A stretch of DNA of 64,000 nt. Source: Neolewinella agarilytica. Lineage in GTDB: Bacteria > Bacteroidota > Bacteroidia > Chitinophagales > Saprospiraceae. The position numbers and the translations under genes were made by a program. This document shows positions 34,904 through 42,466 of this stretch, piece by piece. Position 1 is the stretch's first letter; each line of letters begins with the position of its first letter. The notes under the pieces are model-generated. The model was not told where the DNA came from. It searched no databases and saw only the letters and a list, made by a program, of their open reading frames with translations. The DNA lies in the NCBI RefSeq assembly GCF_900110645.1, contig NZ_FOFB01000015.1, forward strand, positions 62,001 to 126,000. Reading direction: 5' to 3'.

Positions 34904-34976
34904 GTAAAGAGTCGGGAAAAACCGCTTTCGTCAGGGAGCCTCGTGAATAAAGATGAAGCCTGCTAAGGTGAGCCTG

Positions 34977-34997
34977 CCTTGCACCTGCGGCAGCGCC
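34977..34997 (-). repeat. Dispersed CGCAGGTGC motif
   Basis: The minus strand reads GGCGCTGCCGCAGGTGCAAG (then G), between gpmI and the META lipoprotein. Confidence 0.55.
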
Positions 34998-35068
34998 AGC
35001 TCTTCTAAAAAGCTACTCTAAACCTATCCTTCCCCAAAAATTTGCTACTCTTTCTTACCTTAAAGCCC

Positions 35069-35542
35069 ATGCGAAACCTCTTCTTCCTGTTCCTGGCTTT
35101 AATTTTTGTGGCTGCTTGTCAACCAAAACCAGATACTGCCGGACGGAGCCCGGAAGATCCTACAGCCAATAAAAACATCTCTGAAGTGCAAAAAGTACCC
35201 ATCCCATCTGCCTGGACGCTCATTAGCTGTGAGCGGGACGGAAAGACTATTCCTGCCGTTAATGAGCGTTGTTTTATTGCACTTCGTGATGGACAAATAG
35301 GCGGAAACACCGGCTGCAACAGCTTTGGTGGCGATTGGAGTGGCAGTCCCGCAAAAATGAAAATACCGGGGGTAATGGCCACAAAGATGTATTGTGAAGA
35401 TGCTGCTGAGCAAGAATCTATGATTCTACAGATGCTCAATGGAACCGTCCAGCTGGAAATGGTGAACCCCAAGACACTCCTGATCACTTCTGGTAAGGAG
35501 CAACTTAGACTTGCCCGCAACGACGACAAGCTGAAGCAATAG
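35069..35542 (+). CDS. META-domain lipoprotein
   Basis: From the ATG at 35069 the product begins MRNLFFLFLALIFVAACQPK, a lipoprotein signal with lipid-accepting cysteine at residue 17. The domain has the META-type SAWTLIS start, RDGQIGGNTGCNSFGGDW motif and the MATKMYCEDAAEQESMIL segment, as in HslJ-like proteins of the outer membrane linked to stress tolerance. 157 aa. It lies between gpmI and the MutA gene in the same direction. Confidence 0.85.
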   Translation: MRNLFFLFLALIFVAACQPKPDTAGRSPEDPTANKNISEVQKVPIPSAWTLISCERDGKTIPAVNERCFIALRDGQIGGNTGCNSFGGDWSGSPAKMKIPGVMATKMYCEDAAEQESMILQMLNGTVQLEMVNPKTLLITSGKEQLRLARNDDKLKQ

Positions 35543-35577
35543 TCCGTTTTCCACCTCCGTTTTTTTTGACTAACCGA

Positions 35578-36723
35578 ATGCCCCATTTTATGTCTACTTC
35601 TGACCATACTGTTTCCACTCATTCCAATGGACAGGAAGACTGGCTTGCCGATCTGAATACCTCGACGGGAACTACCGTTGAGGAACGGGATACTGCTTTA
35701 TTGAAAGAGATAAGCAGACGGACAAAAGGAGATGACAGACTTGATCTTAACCGATGGACAATAGGTGCCTACATTGATTCGGGAGAGAACGAAGAAATCA
35801 ATAACTATGCACGGGCGGAAGTCCAATCCGGAGCGGAGGCATTGTTGTTCCGGCTGTATCATCAGCCTGACGCGGAGGAAATTGCTAAAATTCTGCAAGG
35901 AATAGACATAAGAAAGCAGTCTTTGCATTGTACGCTTCGCTACCCGGGGCAGGATCCAGCGGAACTCTTTCGGGATCTTGTTCGCTATTTACGCAGGGAA
36001 GGGCACGAACTGCAAGGAGTAGCCGGATCGGTTGATTTTGACCCTCTCCTCGATTGGTCAGAGCCTCCTTTCCCCCCACTGATACGTCTGCTCTATTTCG
36101 TTTCCCGCTGGATGCCTCACTTCCGGGTACTGCAGGTAAATGCTGCAGGTTTCAATAATGGTGTTACCGACGCTGACATTGAACTCGCATTAGCGATTTC
36201 TAAAGGCGCCTCTTATCTGAAGCAGATTGAAGAATTGGGCTATCCCGCAGCACTGGCCAACAATCATTTACAGTTTGCCTTCACGGTAGGCTATTCCTTC
36301 TACGGAGACATCGCTAAGCTCAAGGCTTTACGTGTTCTTTGGAGTCGGGTTTTAAAGGATATTGGCCTGACGACAACGCCTACCACTGAAATTGCGGCCC
36401 ATTCAGACATTACAGTATTGAATGATGATGGACTGGACAATGGTCTTCAGCTACAAATGCAAACGCTGGCGGCGGCCATTGGTGGAGCGGATATGATCTT
36501 CCTGGCTCCGGCGGACGGCCCCTTCCAATCAGCCACAGAAGAAGGCCGAAAACTCGCTCTGCAAACCCAACTCGACGCCAGATCCGGACAACTCAGTCTT
36601 TCTGAAAAAGCCGTTGACCAGGCTTTTCTGGATGCGATGACGGAAGCTCTTGTAGAAGCGGCATGGAAAAAATACCAAACCATTGAAAAGCAAGGGGGCT
36701 TTGCCTCTGCGGTGGAATTCTAG
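35578..36723 (+). CDS. mutA: Methylmalonyl-CoA mutase family, small (beta-like) subunit
   Basis: The 381-aa protein has the substrate-barrel region of MutA-type subunits: INNYARAEVQSGAEALLFRLY, LRYPGQDPAELFRDL, HFRVLQVNAAGFNNGVTDADIELAL and LQFAFTVGYSFYGDIAKLKALRVLW, plus an AGGxxx-like IGGADMIFLAPADG. The small subunit is catalytically inactive and pairs with MutB, which binds cobalamin. It is clearly shorter than usual (450-620 aa) because the C-terminal B12-type domain is absent. No mutB follows; galM does. Start could also be ATG 35590. Confidence 0.8.
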   Translation: MPHFMSTSDHTVSTHSNGQEDWLADLNTSTGTTVEERDTALLKEISRRTKGDDRLDLNRWTIGAYIDSGENEEINNYARAEVQSGAEALLFRLYHQPDAEEIAKILQGIDIRKQSLHCTLRYPGQDPAELFRDLVRYLRREGHELQGVAGSVDFDPLLDWSEPPFPPLIRLLYFVSRWMPHFRVLQVNAAGFNNGVTDADIELALAISKGASYLKQIEELGYPAALANNHLQFAFTVGYSFYGDIAKLKALRVLWSRVLKDIGLTTTPTTEIAAHSDITVLNDDGLDNGLQLQMQTLAAAIGGADMIFLAPADGPFQSATEEGRKLALQTQLDARSGQLSLSEKAVDQAFLDAMTEALVEAAWKKYQTIEKQGGFASAVEF

Positions 36724-36777
36724 ATATGATGTCGCTAATCGTTCTTTTCCTTTTCTCAATTTTATTGATCAGTTTCG

Positions 36778-37860
36778 ATGAATCGACCTCGCCCAAACGC
36801 TACTTCTAAACCGGTTAATTCTTCTTTAATGCCTACGATCACTTCTACTGCATGGGGCGAGAGCCCTGCGGGTAAAGTAAGCCTGTTTGAACTCACCAAC
36901 GACCAGGGCAATACCCTCTCCCTGACCAATTATGGAGGCATCGTCACCTCCATTGTTATGCAGGGGAAGGAGATGGTCATTGGTTTTGACAATCTGGAGA
37001 GTTATCTGGGAGAGCACCCTTATTACGGAGCGCTCGTTGGCCGTTATGGGAACAGGATTGGTGGCAGCCAGTTTTCATTGGATGGCAAAACCTTCATGCT
37101 GGAGCCTAACAACAACGGCAACCAACTCCATGGTGGCCCCAGGGGCTTCAATGATCATCTCTGGGGTGTAGACACCGCGACTACAGCAGAAGCTGCTATA
37201 GTAACGCTGAGCCACATTAGCCCTGATGGAGACCAGGGCTTCCCCGGAGAGCTTCGGGTAAGTTGTCGCTATGAGTGGACCAACGACAATGAACTAAGGC
37301 TATACTACGAAGCCCGGACCAATAAGCCCACTATTGTCAATCTAACCAATCATACCTATTTCAATATTGGTAACGAAGAGAACATCTTACAGCAGACACT
37401 TCATTTAAAGGCCGACCGATTTACGCCCGTAAATGATGAAATGATACCATTCGGAGAAAACCTTTCGGTGCGGGGTACTCCCTTTGATTTCACCACCGCT
37501 AAAGAAATTGGCAGGGACATCATGGCGGATCACCCTCAAATAGCCCTGGCGAATGGCTACGATCATAATTTCGAGCTAAATGATTACGATGGGAGTCTAA
37601 AGGAGTTTGCCTTGGTAACCGACCCAGCCTCCGGCAGAAAACTGCGTTGTTTCACGACAGAGCCCGGCGTACAGATATTCACCGCCAATTTTGCGGCGGG
37701 TCAATTCAAGGGCAGAGGAGGAACGGATTTGCCTACCTACGGCGCCATCTGCCTGGAAACGCAGCACTTCCCGGATTCACCCAACCAGGCTAACTTTAAG
37801 ACACCACGCCTGGACCCCGGACAGGTTTACTCCACTACTACAGTTTACCGCTTTGAATAG
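36778..37860 (+). CDS. galM: Aldose 1-epimerase (mutarotase)
   Basis: GalM interconverts the alpha and beta anomers of hexoses. The 360-aa protein has YYGALVGRYGNRIGGSQF, NNNGNQLHGGPRGFNDHLW with the catalytic histidine, the second catalytic histidine in NLTNHTYFNIG and a terminal GAICLETQHFPDSPNQ motif with the catalytic glutamate. A shorter start at ATG 36829 (MPTITSTAWGE) would remove an N-terminal tail that is not conserved and is equally likely. The stop overlaps the start of the glycosyltransferase gene. Confidence 0.92.
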   Translation: MNRPRPNATSKPVNSSLMPTITSTAWGESPAGKVSLFELTNDQGNTLSLTNYGGIVTSIVMQGKEMVIGFDNLESYLGEHPYYGALVGRYGNRIGGSQFSLDGKTFMLEPNNNGNQLHGGPRGFNDHLWGVDTATTAEAAIVTLSHISPDGDQGFPGELRVSCRYEWTNDNELRLYYEARTNKPTIVNLTNHTYFNIGNEENILQQTLHLKADRFTPVNDEMIPFGENLSVRGTPFDFTTAKEIGRDIMADHPQIALANGYDHNFELNDYDGSLKEFALVTDPASGRKLRCFTTEPGVQIFTANFAAGQFKGRGGTDLPTYGAICLETQHFPDSPNQANFKTPRLDPGQVYSTTTVYRFE

Positions 37861-38584
37861 CGGAGAATACAGTTCCGACAACTCTGCTCCGTGGCTCTCA
37901 ATTATCATTCCGACCCTAAACGAGGCGGAGCATCTGCCTGCCTTACTGGATGTTCTAGGATCAGGCATTAGCCCAACGGAGATTGAGATCATCATTTCTG
38001 ATGGCGGGAGTCGGGATGGTACACAAGAGATCGTCCAAAGCCGCCATCTTCAGCTCATAGACTCACTGCCTCCCCGGTCTCGACAATTAAATGAAGGGGC
38101 TAAGTTCGCCCGTGGACAATACCTATGGTTTCTTCACGCGGACACCTTGCCGCCGCCGGACTGGCAGGCACACTTACAAGCAGCTGCACAGCAACATTTA
38201 CCATCTTGCTTTAGCATCGTCTTCGCCCAACAGGAGAGAAGCTGGTGGCTGCGACGCTACGCAGCAGGCAGCAGGTTCAACCTGATGGCCTTTCGCTTCG
38301 GTGATCAATCGCTCTTTGTATCCGCCAGCCTTTTTCGGACTTCAGGTGGATATAAAGAAGAGATGTACCTGATGGAAGGGCATATCCTTGCCCGCCAGCT
38401 AAGAAAACTAGCCGGTGGTTTTTACCTGCTACCAGCAAACGTAACCACCTCTGCCCGTCGGTATTTCCGTTATGGCGTCGTCTATACTCAACTAGTCTTC
38501 GTGCTAATCTTTTGCCTCTATTATCTCGGGGCCAGCCACTCAACATTGGTAAAGTTGTACTCTCGTGCATTCAGGTCCTCCTGA
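37853..38584 (+). CDS. Glycosyltransferase family 2 (TIGR04283-like)
   Basis: From the TTG at 37853, which overlaps the galM stop in TTGAATAG, the product has 243 aa starting MNSGEYSSDNSAPWLSIIIPTLNEAEH. GT-A motifs follow: IEIIISDGGSRDGTQEIV, the DXD-like FLHADTLPPPDW and a C-terminal hydrophobic helix. This resembles the TIGR04283 group, which often sits in saccharide or pigment clusters. The in-frame ATG at 37691 lies inside galM and is ignored. Coupled translation with galM is likely. Confidence 0.85.
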   Translation: MNSGEYSSDNSAPWLSIIIPTLNEAEHLPALLDVLGSGISPTEIEIIISDGGSRDGTQEIVQSRHLQLIDSLPPRSRQLNEGAKFARGQYLWFLHADTLPPPDWQAHLQAAAQQHLPSCFSIVFAQQERSWWLRRYAAGSRFNLMAFRFGDQSLFVSASLFRTSGGYKEEMYLMEGHILARQLRKLAGGFYLLPANVTTSARRYFRYGVVYTQLVFVLIFCLYYLGASHSTLVKLYSRAFRSS

Positions 38585-38608
38585 GCAAACAAAGGAAGGG
38601 ATTAAGCC

Positions 38609-39343
38609 CTAAATAACGTAGGTAGGAATCGACCGAAAATTGCCTTCTTCATCCCAGCTAAGCCGTAAATAAGCCGGGGGTAAAAACTCCTGCTCAAAGC
38701 TATCTGCATCCGGGTTAATAAAAAAGCTGGTGGGCGGACAGAGATGAATGCTCATATTCTGATGAGTCATCATTCTTCCGGTATGGTAGTGCCCGCAGAA
38801 TATTCTCCGATGGCGGCCGTCGGCCCGAAGGATACTGAGCAGTTTCTCCGTTTCTTTCAGCGGATACTTCTCATCCATAAAAGAAACCCCCATCTTCATC
38901 GGTGGATGGTGAATGACGATGTCCGACTGAGGATATTGTCCAAGTGCTTTAGTGAGCCACCCTAACTGCTCCTTGTCCACTATGCCAGCAGAAGAATCGA
39001 GGAAAATGAAGTATCTCTCATTTACTTTCACCAGGCCTTTGATGGGCTGTTGCTCATGTCCTTCCAGAAAGAATGCATTGCGCATCATGGCGCGGTCATC
39101 ATGGTTTCCGGGTGTTAAATAGTAGGGCTTCTGCAGCTCGTCGAGTAAGCTTCTGAGCTGATGATAGACTTCCTGTACAGGATCATGCGCGCAGAAGTCT
39201 CCCGTCAGAAAATAAGCATCTGGCTCAAAAGAGCGACTATGTTCCAAAACCTGCTTAAAACGGTCCAATACACTTAAGCCCATCAGGGGTTCGCCTGGGG
39301 TAAGGAGATGGAGGTCCGTAATTTGCGCAATTTTAGTGTACAC
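38609..39343 (-). CDS. Metallophosphoesterase (CpdA-like 3',5'-cyclic-nucleotide phosphodiesterase type)
   Basis: The 244-aa calcineurin-like enzyme shows the five metal-site blocks: ITDLHLL (residues 8-14), LTGDFCAH, TPGNHDD, VIHHPPM and FCGHYHTGR. Order and spacing match the class III cyclic-AMP phosphodiesterase CpdA group, but other phosphoesterases share them. It is cytosolic, lacks a signal peptide and stands alone, convergent with the glycosyltransferase gene upstream. Confidence 0.85.
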   Translation of the reverse strand: MYTKIAQITDLHLLTPGEPLMGLSVLDRFKQVLEHSRSFEPDAYFLTGDFCAHDPVQEVYHQLRSLLDELQKPYYLTPGNHDDRAMMRNAFFLEGHEQQPIKGLVKVNERYFIFLDSSAGIVDKEQLGWLTKALGQYPQSDIVIHHPPMKMGVSFMDEKYPLKETEKLLSILRADGRHRRIFCGHYHTGRMMTHQNMSIHLCPPTSFFINPDADSFEQEFLPPAYLRLSWDEEGNFRSIPTYVI

Positions 39344-39521
39344 GACCGGTTAAAAGCTTAATTGATCGCAAATTAAGCATTAGTCCTGAATTCTATTTGT
39401 CCTAAGCCCCGCTAAAAACCAGAAGTATACCAAATCAGCGAAGTAACTTGCCCAATATTCTTATTTGAGAAAACAATTGCCCGCGTGCCTGCGTCCTCCA
39501 CCGGTAGAACAAGCTTATCCT

Positions 39522-40676
39522 ATGTCTAGTCCGTTAATGAATACTCCTGCTGCTGGAACAGCGCCAAAGGAGCCAACAAAAGTTACCTCTGGCTCCCTCC
39601 CGAATCTGGAGGGAAAAACCCCTAACCCGTTGGGGAGTGAACTTGCCGGAAATATTGAAAACTATATCGGTATGGCCAGAGTCCCGGTTGGGCTGGCCGG
39701 GCCATTGCGGATGCAAGGGGAATATGCCAAGGGGGAGTACAGTATTCCGCTGGCCACAACCGAAGGAGCGCTGGTGGCTTCTTTTACGAGAGGAATGAAA
39801 GCGATTAGTCTGAGTGGCGGTGCAGTAACCAGAGTAATCAGTGAAGGCGTACAGCGAGCACCTTATTTCAGATTTGAGGACCTTGCGACGGCGGCAGATT
39901 TTCTGAAGTGGATCGCTGTCCACCAGCATGAATTTGAGCGCATAACCGGAGAAAACAGTCGCTTCGCTAAGCTTACCTCCATTACGCCTACGCTGGAAGG
40001 GAATGCCGTAACGCTGATGGTAGAATTTACCACGGGGGATGCCGCCGGACAAAACATGGTAACCATCTGCACCGACCGCATTTGCCGGTTTATTGCCAGC
40101 AGCTACCCGGGAAAGATCGTTGAATGGTATTTGGAGGTGAATGCCTCTGGCGATAAAAAAGCCAGCCGGGTCAGCTTCCGTAACGTTAGAGGGAAACGGG
40201 TATGTGCGGAAATTGTAGTCCCCCGAGACATCGTCATCAGCGTATTAAAAACTACGCCAGAGACTATTGATCGATTCGGCCGGGCAGCCTGTTATGGTGC
40301 ACTACAATCTGGCACTATGGGGGTTCATGCCCACCTGGCGAACGGGCTAACGGCTTTGTTTATCGCTTGCGGGCAAGACGTAGCCTGTGTGGCAGAAGCC
40401 TCCGTAGGGACCGTTAGAATGGAAGTAACTGAAGCGGGAGATCTTTACGGCTCCGTTACGCTACCCAACCTGATTGTGGGGACCGTTGGCGGAGGAACCG
40501 GCTTGCCGACGCAGCGGGAGTGCCTGGAAATGATTGATTGCTTCGGGACGGGCGGAGCCCGGCGTTTTGCTGAGATTGCGACGGCCGTTTGCCTGGCCGG
40601 CGAGCTCTCCATCCTCGCAGCCCTGGCAGCGGGGCATTTCTCCGCCGCCCATGAGCGGCTGGGGCGGAAGGGGTAA
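39522..40676 (+). CDS. Hydroxymethylglutaryl-CoA reductase, class I-like
   Basis: HMG-CoA reductase forms mevalonate with two NADPH, the committed step of the mevalonate isoprenoid pathway. The protein shows IENYIGMARVPVGLAGPLRM, LATTEGALVASFTRG (catalytic glutamate), the DKKA lysine motif (DKKASRVSF), VPRDIV, GTVGGGTGLPTQREC and a C-terminal AAHERLGRK with the catalytic histidine. The GGGTGLPTQ and DKK motifs favour the class I form. 384 aa from ATG 39522; ATG 39537 or TTG 39465 are other options. No other mevalonate genes are nearby. Confidence 0.92.
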   Translation: MSSPLMNTPAAGTAPKEPTKVTSGSLPNLEGKTPNPLGSELAGNIENYIGMARVPVGLAGPLRMQGEYAKGEYSIPLATTEGALVASFTRGMKAISLSGGAVTRVISEGVQRAPYFRFEDLATAADFLKWIAVHQHEFERITGENSRFAKLTSITPTLEGNAVTLMVEFTTGDAAGQNMVTICTDRICRFIASSYPGKIVEWYLEVNASGDKKASRVSFRNVRGKRVCAEIVVPRDIVISVLKTTPETIDRFGRAACYGALQSGTMGVHAHLANGLTALFIACGQDVACVAEASVGTVRMEVTEAGDLYGSVTLPNLIVGTVGGGTGLPTQRECLEMIDCFGTGGARRFAEIATAVCLAGELSILAALAAGHFSAAHERLGRKG

Positions 40677-40700
40677 GTACATTGCTTTGTTAATCCATTC

Positions 40701-40722
40701 TTGCACCCGCGCTCCGGCGCCC
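40701..40722 (-). repeat. Dispersed CGCAGGTGC motif, variant
   Basis: The minus strand reads GGGCGCCGGAGCGCGGGTGC (then AA), touching the stop of the YdeI-like gene at 40722. Confidence 0.5.
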
Positions 40723-41321
40723 TACTTACGGTACTTATCCGATAGCCCCTTCCCTTCCCGAATCATCACTATTGCCTTCTCTAATCTCCGCTGTCGGGTT
40801 TCCTCCCGCTTAGCACCCGATATGCTTTCACAAAATTCCCGTTGCTTATAAGGCGGCATGGCGGAATAGGCGGTAAACAGCGCCGGCTCTTTCTTGAATA
40901 CAGCAGCCAATTCAACGGGAATAACCGGCTCGGCCGCCGGTAGTACTTCCATTTCCAGGCCCATCAGCTGGTTCTCTACCGCTTCGTTAAGGAAAGAACG
41001 TACCAACTCTGCGTCCACCGCCTCCTCGGCTCCAAACCGTAACTGCCGCTGTGCGACCGTCTTCCCCGGGCTTGCGTTGACCAGCATACCGTCCGGATCG
41101 CTCAGTAGTGCTCCCTGGCTGAACCATACACCAACGTAGGCCTTCGCGTAAAAGAGCGTTGCCACATTCTTCTTTTCAATCGAATAAACCGGCATGGCCC
41201 ACTTAATAGCCTCGTTTAATTCACTCCGTTCCAGCAGGATTTCCCGCAATTGGTCCAAACGCTCTTGCCAGTGAGCGGGCGCCTGGGCGATGTAGGCTTC
41301 GGGAGAAGAAGGCTTTTTCAT
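40722..41321 (-). CDS. DUF1801/YdeI-like protein (YdeI/OmpD-associated)
   Basis: The protein has a DUF1801-type N-terminal half (WQERLDQLREILLERSELNEAIKWAMPVYSI) and a YdeI-like C-terminal half with a helical, basic tail (FTAYSAMPPYKQREFCESISGAKREETRQRRLEKAIVMI). The combination is common in Bacteroidota. No catalytic role is known. I prefer the ATG at 41321 (MKKPSSPEAYI, 199 aa); the longer frame from 41369 overlaps the upstream gene's stop by four bases, which could also indicate coupling. Confidence 0.82.
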   Translation of the reverse strand: MKKPSSPEAYIAQAPAHWQERLDQLREILLERSELNEAIKWAMPVYSIEKKNVATLFYAKAYVGVWFSQGALLSDPDGMLVNASPGKTVAQRQLRFGAEEAVDAELVRSFLNEAVENQLMGLEMEVLPAAEPVIPVELAAVFKKEPALFTAYSAMPPYKQREFCESISGAKREETRQRRLEKAIVMIREGKGLSDKYRK

Positions 41322-41365
41322 ATTGGGATAATTCCTGCTTAAAAATAATGACTTTATCGAAAATT

Positions 41366-42382
41366 TCACTCTTCCTCCAGCGCCAGTTGTTCCCGAAGTT
41401 GTTCGGGCGTAGGTAGCTTACTCTTCATTTCCGGGGGTAATTCTTCAAATAATCGATAAGTCGCCACCCCCAGAGGCCGGGTATTCGATTTCAGGGAGTA
41501 TTCCACGATCACATCGTTCTTCTCTTTACACAGGATCATACCAATAGAAGGGTTCTCATGGGGGAGCTTCATCGTATCATCAAGTACCTCCAGGTAAAAA
41601 TTCATCTTACCGGCGTATTCAGGGATGAACTTTTTGACCTTCAGATCGATCGCCACCAGGCACTGCAACTGCCGGTGGTAAAAAAGCAAATCCACCCAAA
41701 AGTCGCTATCGCCCACCGTAACCCGATACTGACGGCCCACGAAGGTAAAGCCATAGCCGAGTTCGAGGATAAAATCACGGATACGATCCATAAGGCGGTC
41801 TTCCAACTCTCGTTCTTTGATTTCCTCTTCAATGCCTAAAAACTCGAGGTTATAACTGCTCTTGATGGCTTCGTTTGCTTGATCAATTAGATTTTCCGGA
41901 AGGGTGTCTTTGAAGTTATTACTGGGCGCTTCCAGAATGCTTCTTTCGTAGAGTTGGGCATCGATGTGGTAGTCGAGGATGGCGCGGGCCCAGCCGTGCT
42001 TGAATGATTTTTCTAAGTAAAAGACGCGCTTATCTTGAGTAAAGCCCTTCCTCAAAAGAAGTATATTATGCCCCCAAGGTAATTTGGCGACAGTGTGTCG
42101 CATATTTGGAAAAGCCTTATACGTAAGGTAAAGTTTTCGCATATCACGCAGATTTCTAGGGGATAATCCTTTCTCTTGAGGAAATTCCGCCCGTAAGTCT
42201 CTAGATATCCGATCAATTACACCCGCTCCCCAGCCATGCTCCGTCTGGCTCTCCACTATTTTCCGTCCTAATTCCCAATACATGAGAATGAGTGAGCGAT
42301 TAACTTGTTGAATAGCATGTACGCGAGCGGTACGCACCGTAGTAGTAAGCTCCGAGAGCAGGGAAGTATAAGCCGTTGTCAT
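41366..42382 (-). CDS. YhcG/DUF1016-family PDDEXK nuclease-domain protein
   Basis: The 338-aa protein has the DUF1016 N-terminal region (ILMYWELGRKIVESQTEHGWGAGVIDRIS, LRDMRKLYLTYKAF) and a C-terminal PDDEXK-like core DSDFWVDLLFYHRQLQCLVAIDLKV with D..(10-15)..D.K. The family is found near restriction-modification or as solitary genes and is thought to bind or cleave DNA. No methylase lies beside it. The gene begins shortly upstream of uvrA's end and reads in the same direction. Confidence 0.83.
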   Translation of the reverse strand: MTTAYTSLLSELTTTVRTARVHAIQQVNRSLILMYWELGRKIVESQTEHGWGAGVIDRISRDLRAEFPQEKGLSPRNLRDMRKLYLTYKAFPNMRHTVAKLPWGHNILLLRKGFTQDKRVFYLEKSFKHGWARAILDYHIDAQLYERSILEAPSNNFKDTLPENLIDQANEAIKSSYNLEFLGIEEEIKERELEDRLMDRIRDFILELGYGFTFVGRQYRVTVGDSDFWVDLLFYHRQLQCLVAIDLKVKKFIPEYAGKMNFYLEVLDDTMKLPHENPSIGMILCKEKNDVIVEYSLKSNTRPLGVATYRLFEELPPEMKSKLPTPEQLREQLALEEE

Positions 42383-42466
42383 TAATAGGGTGTCTGGTCT
42401 GACACCAAAAGTAGCGCCAGGCTAATAAACAACCAAAAAGTTTTAAAAATTTGTTTAAAACATTTT

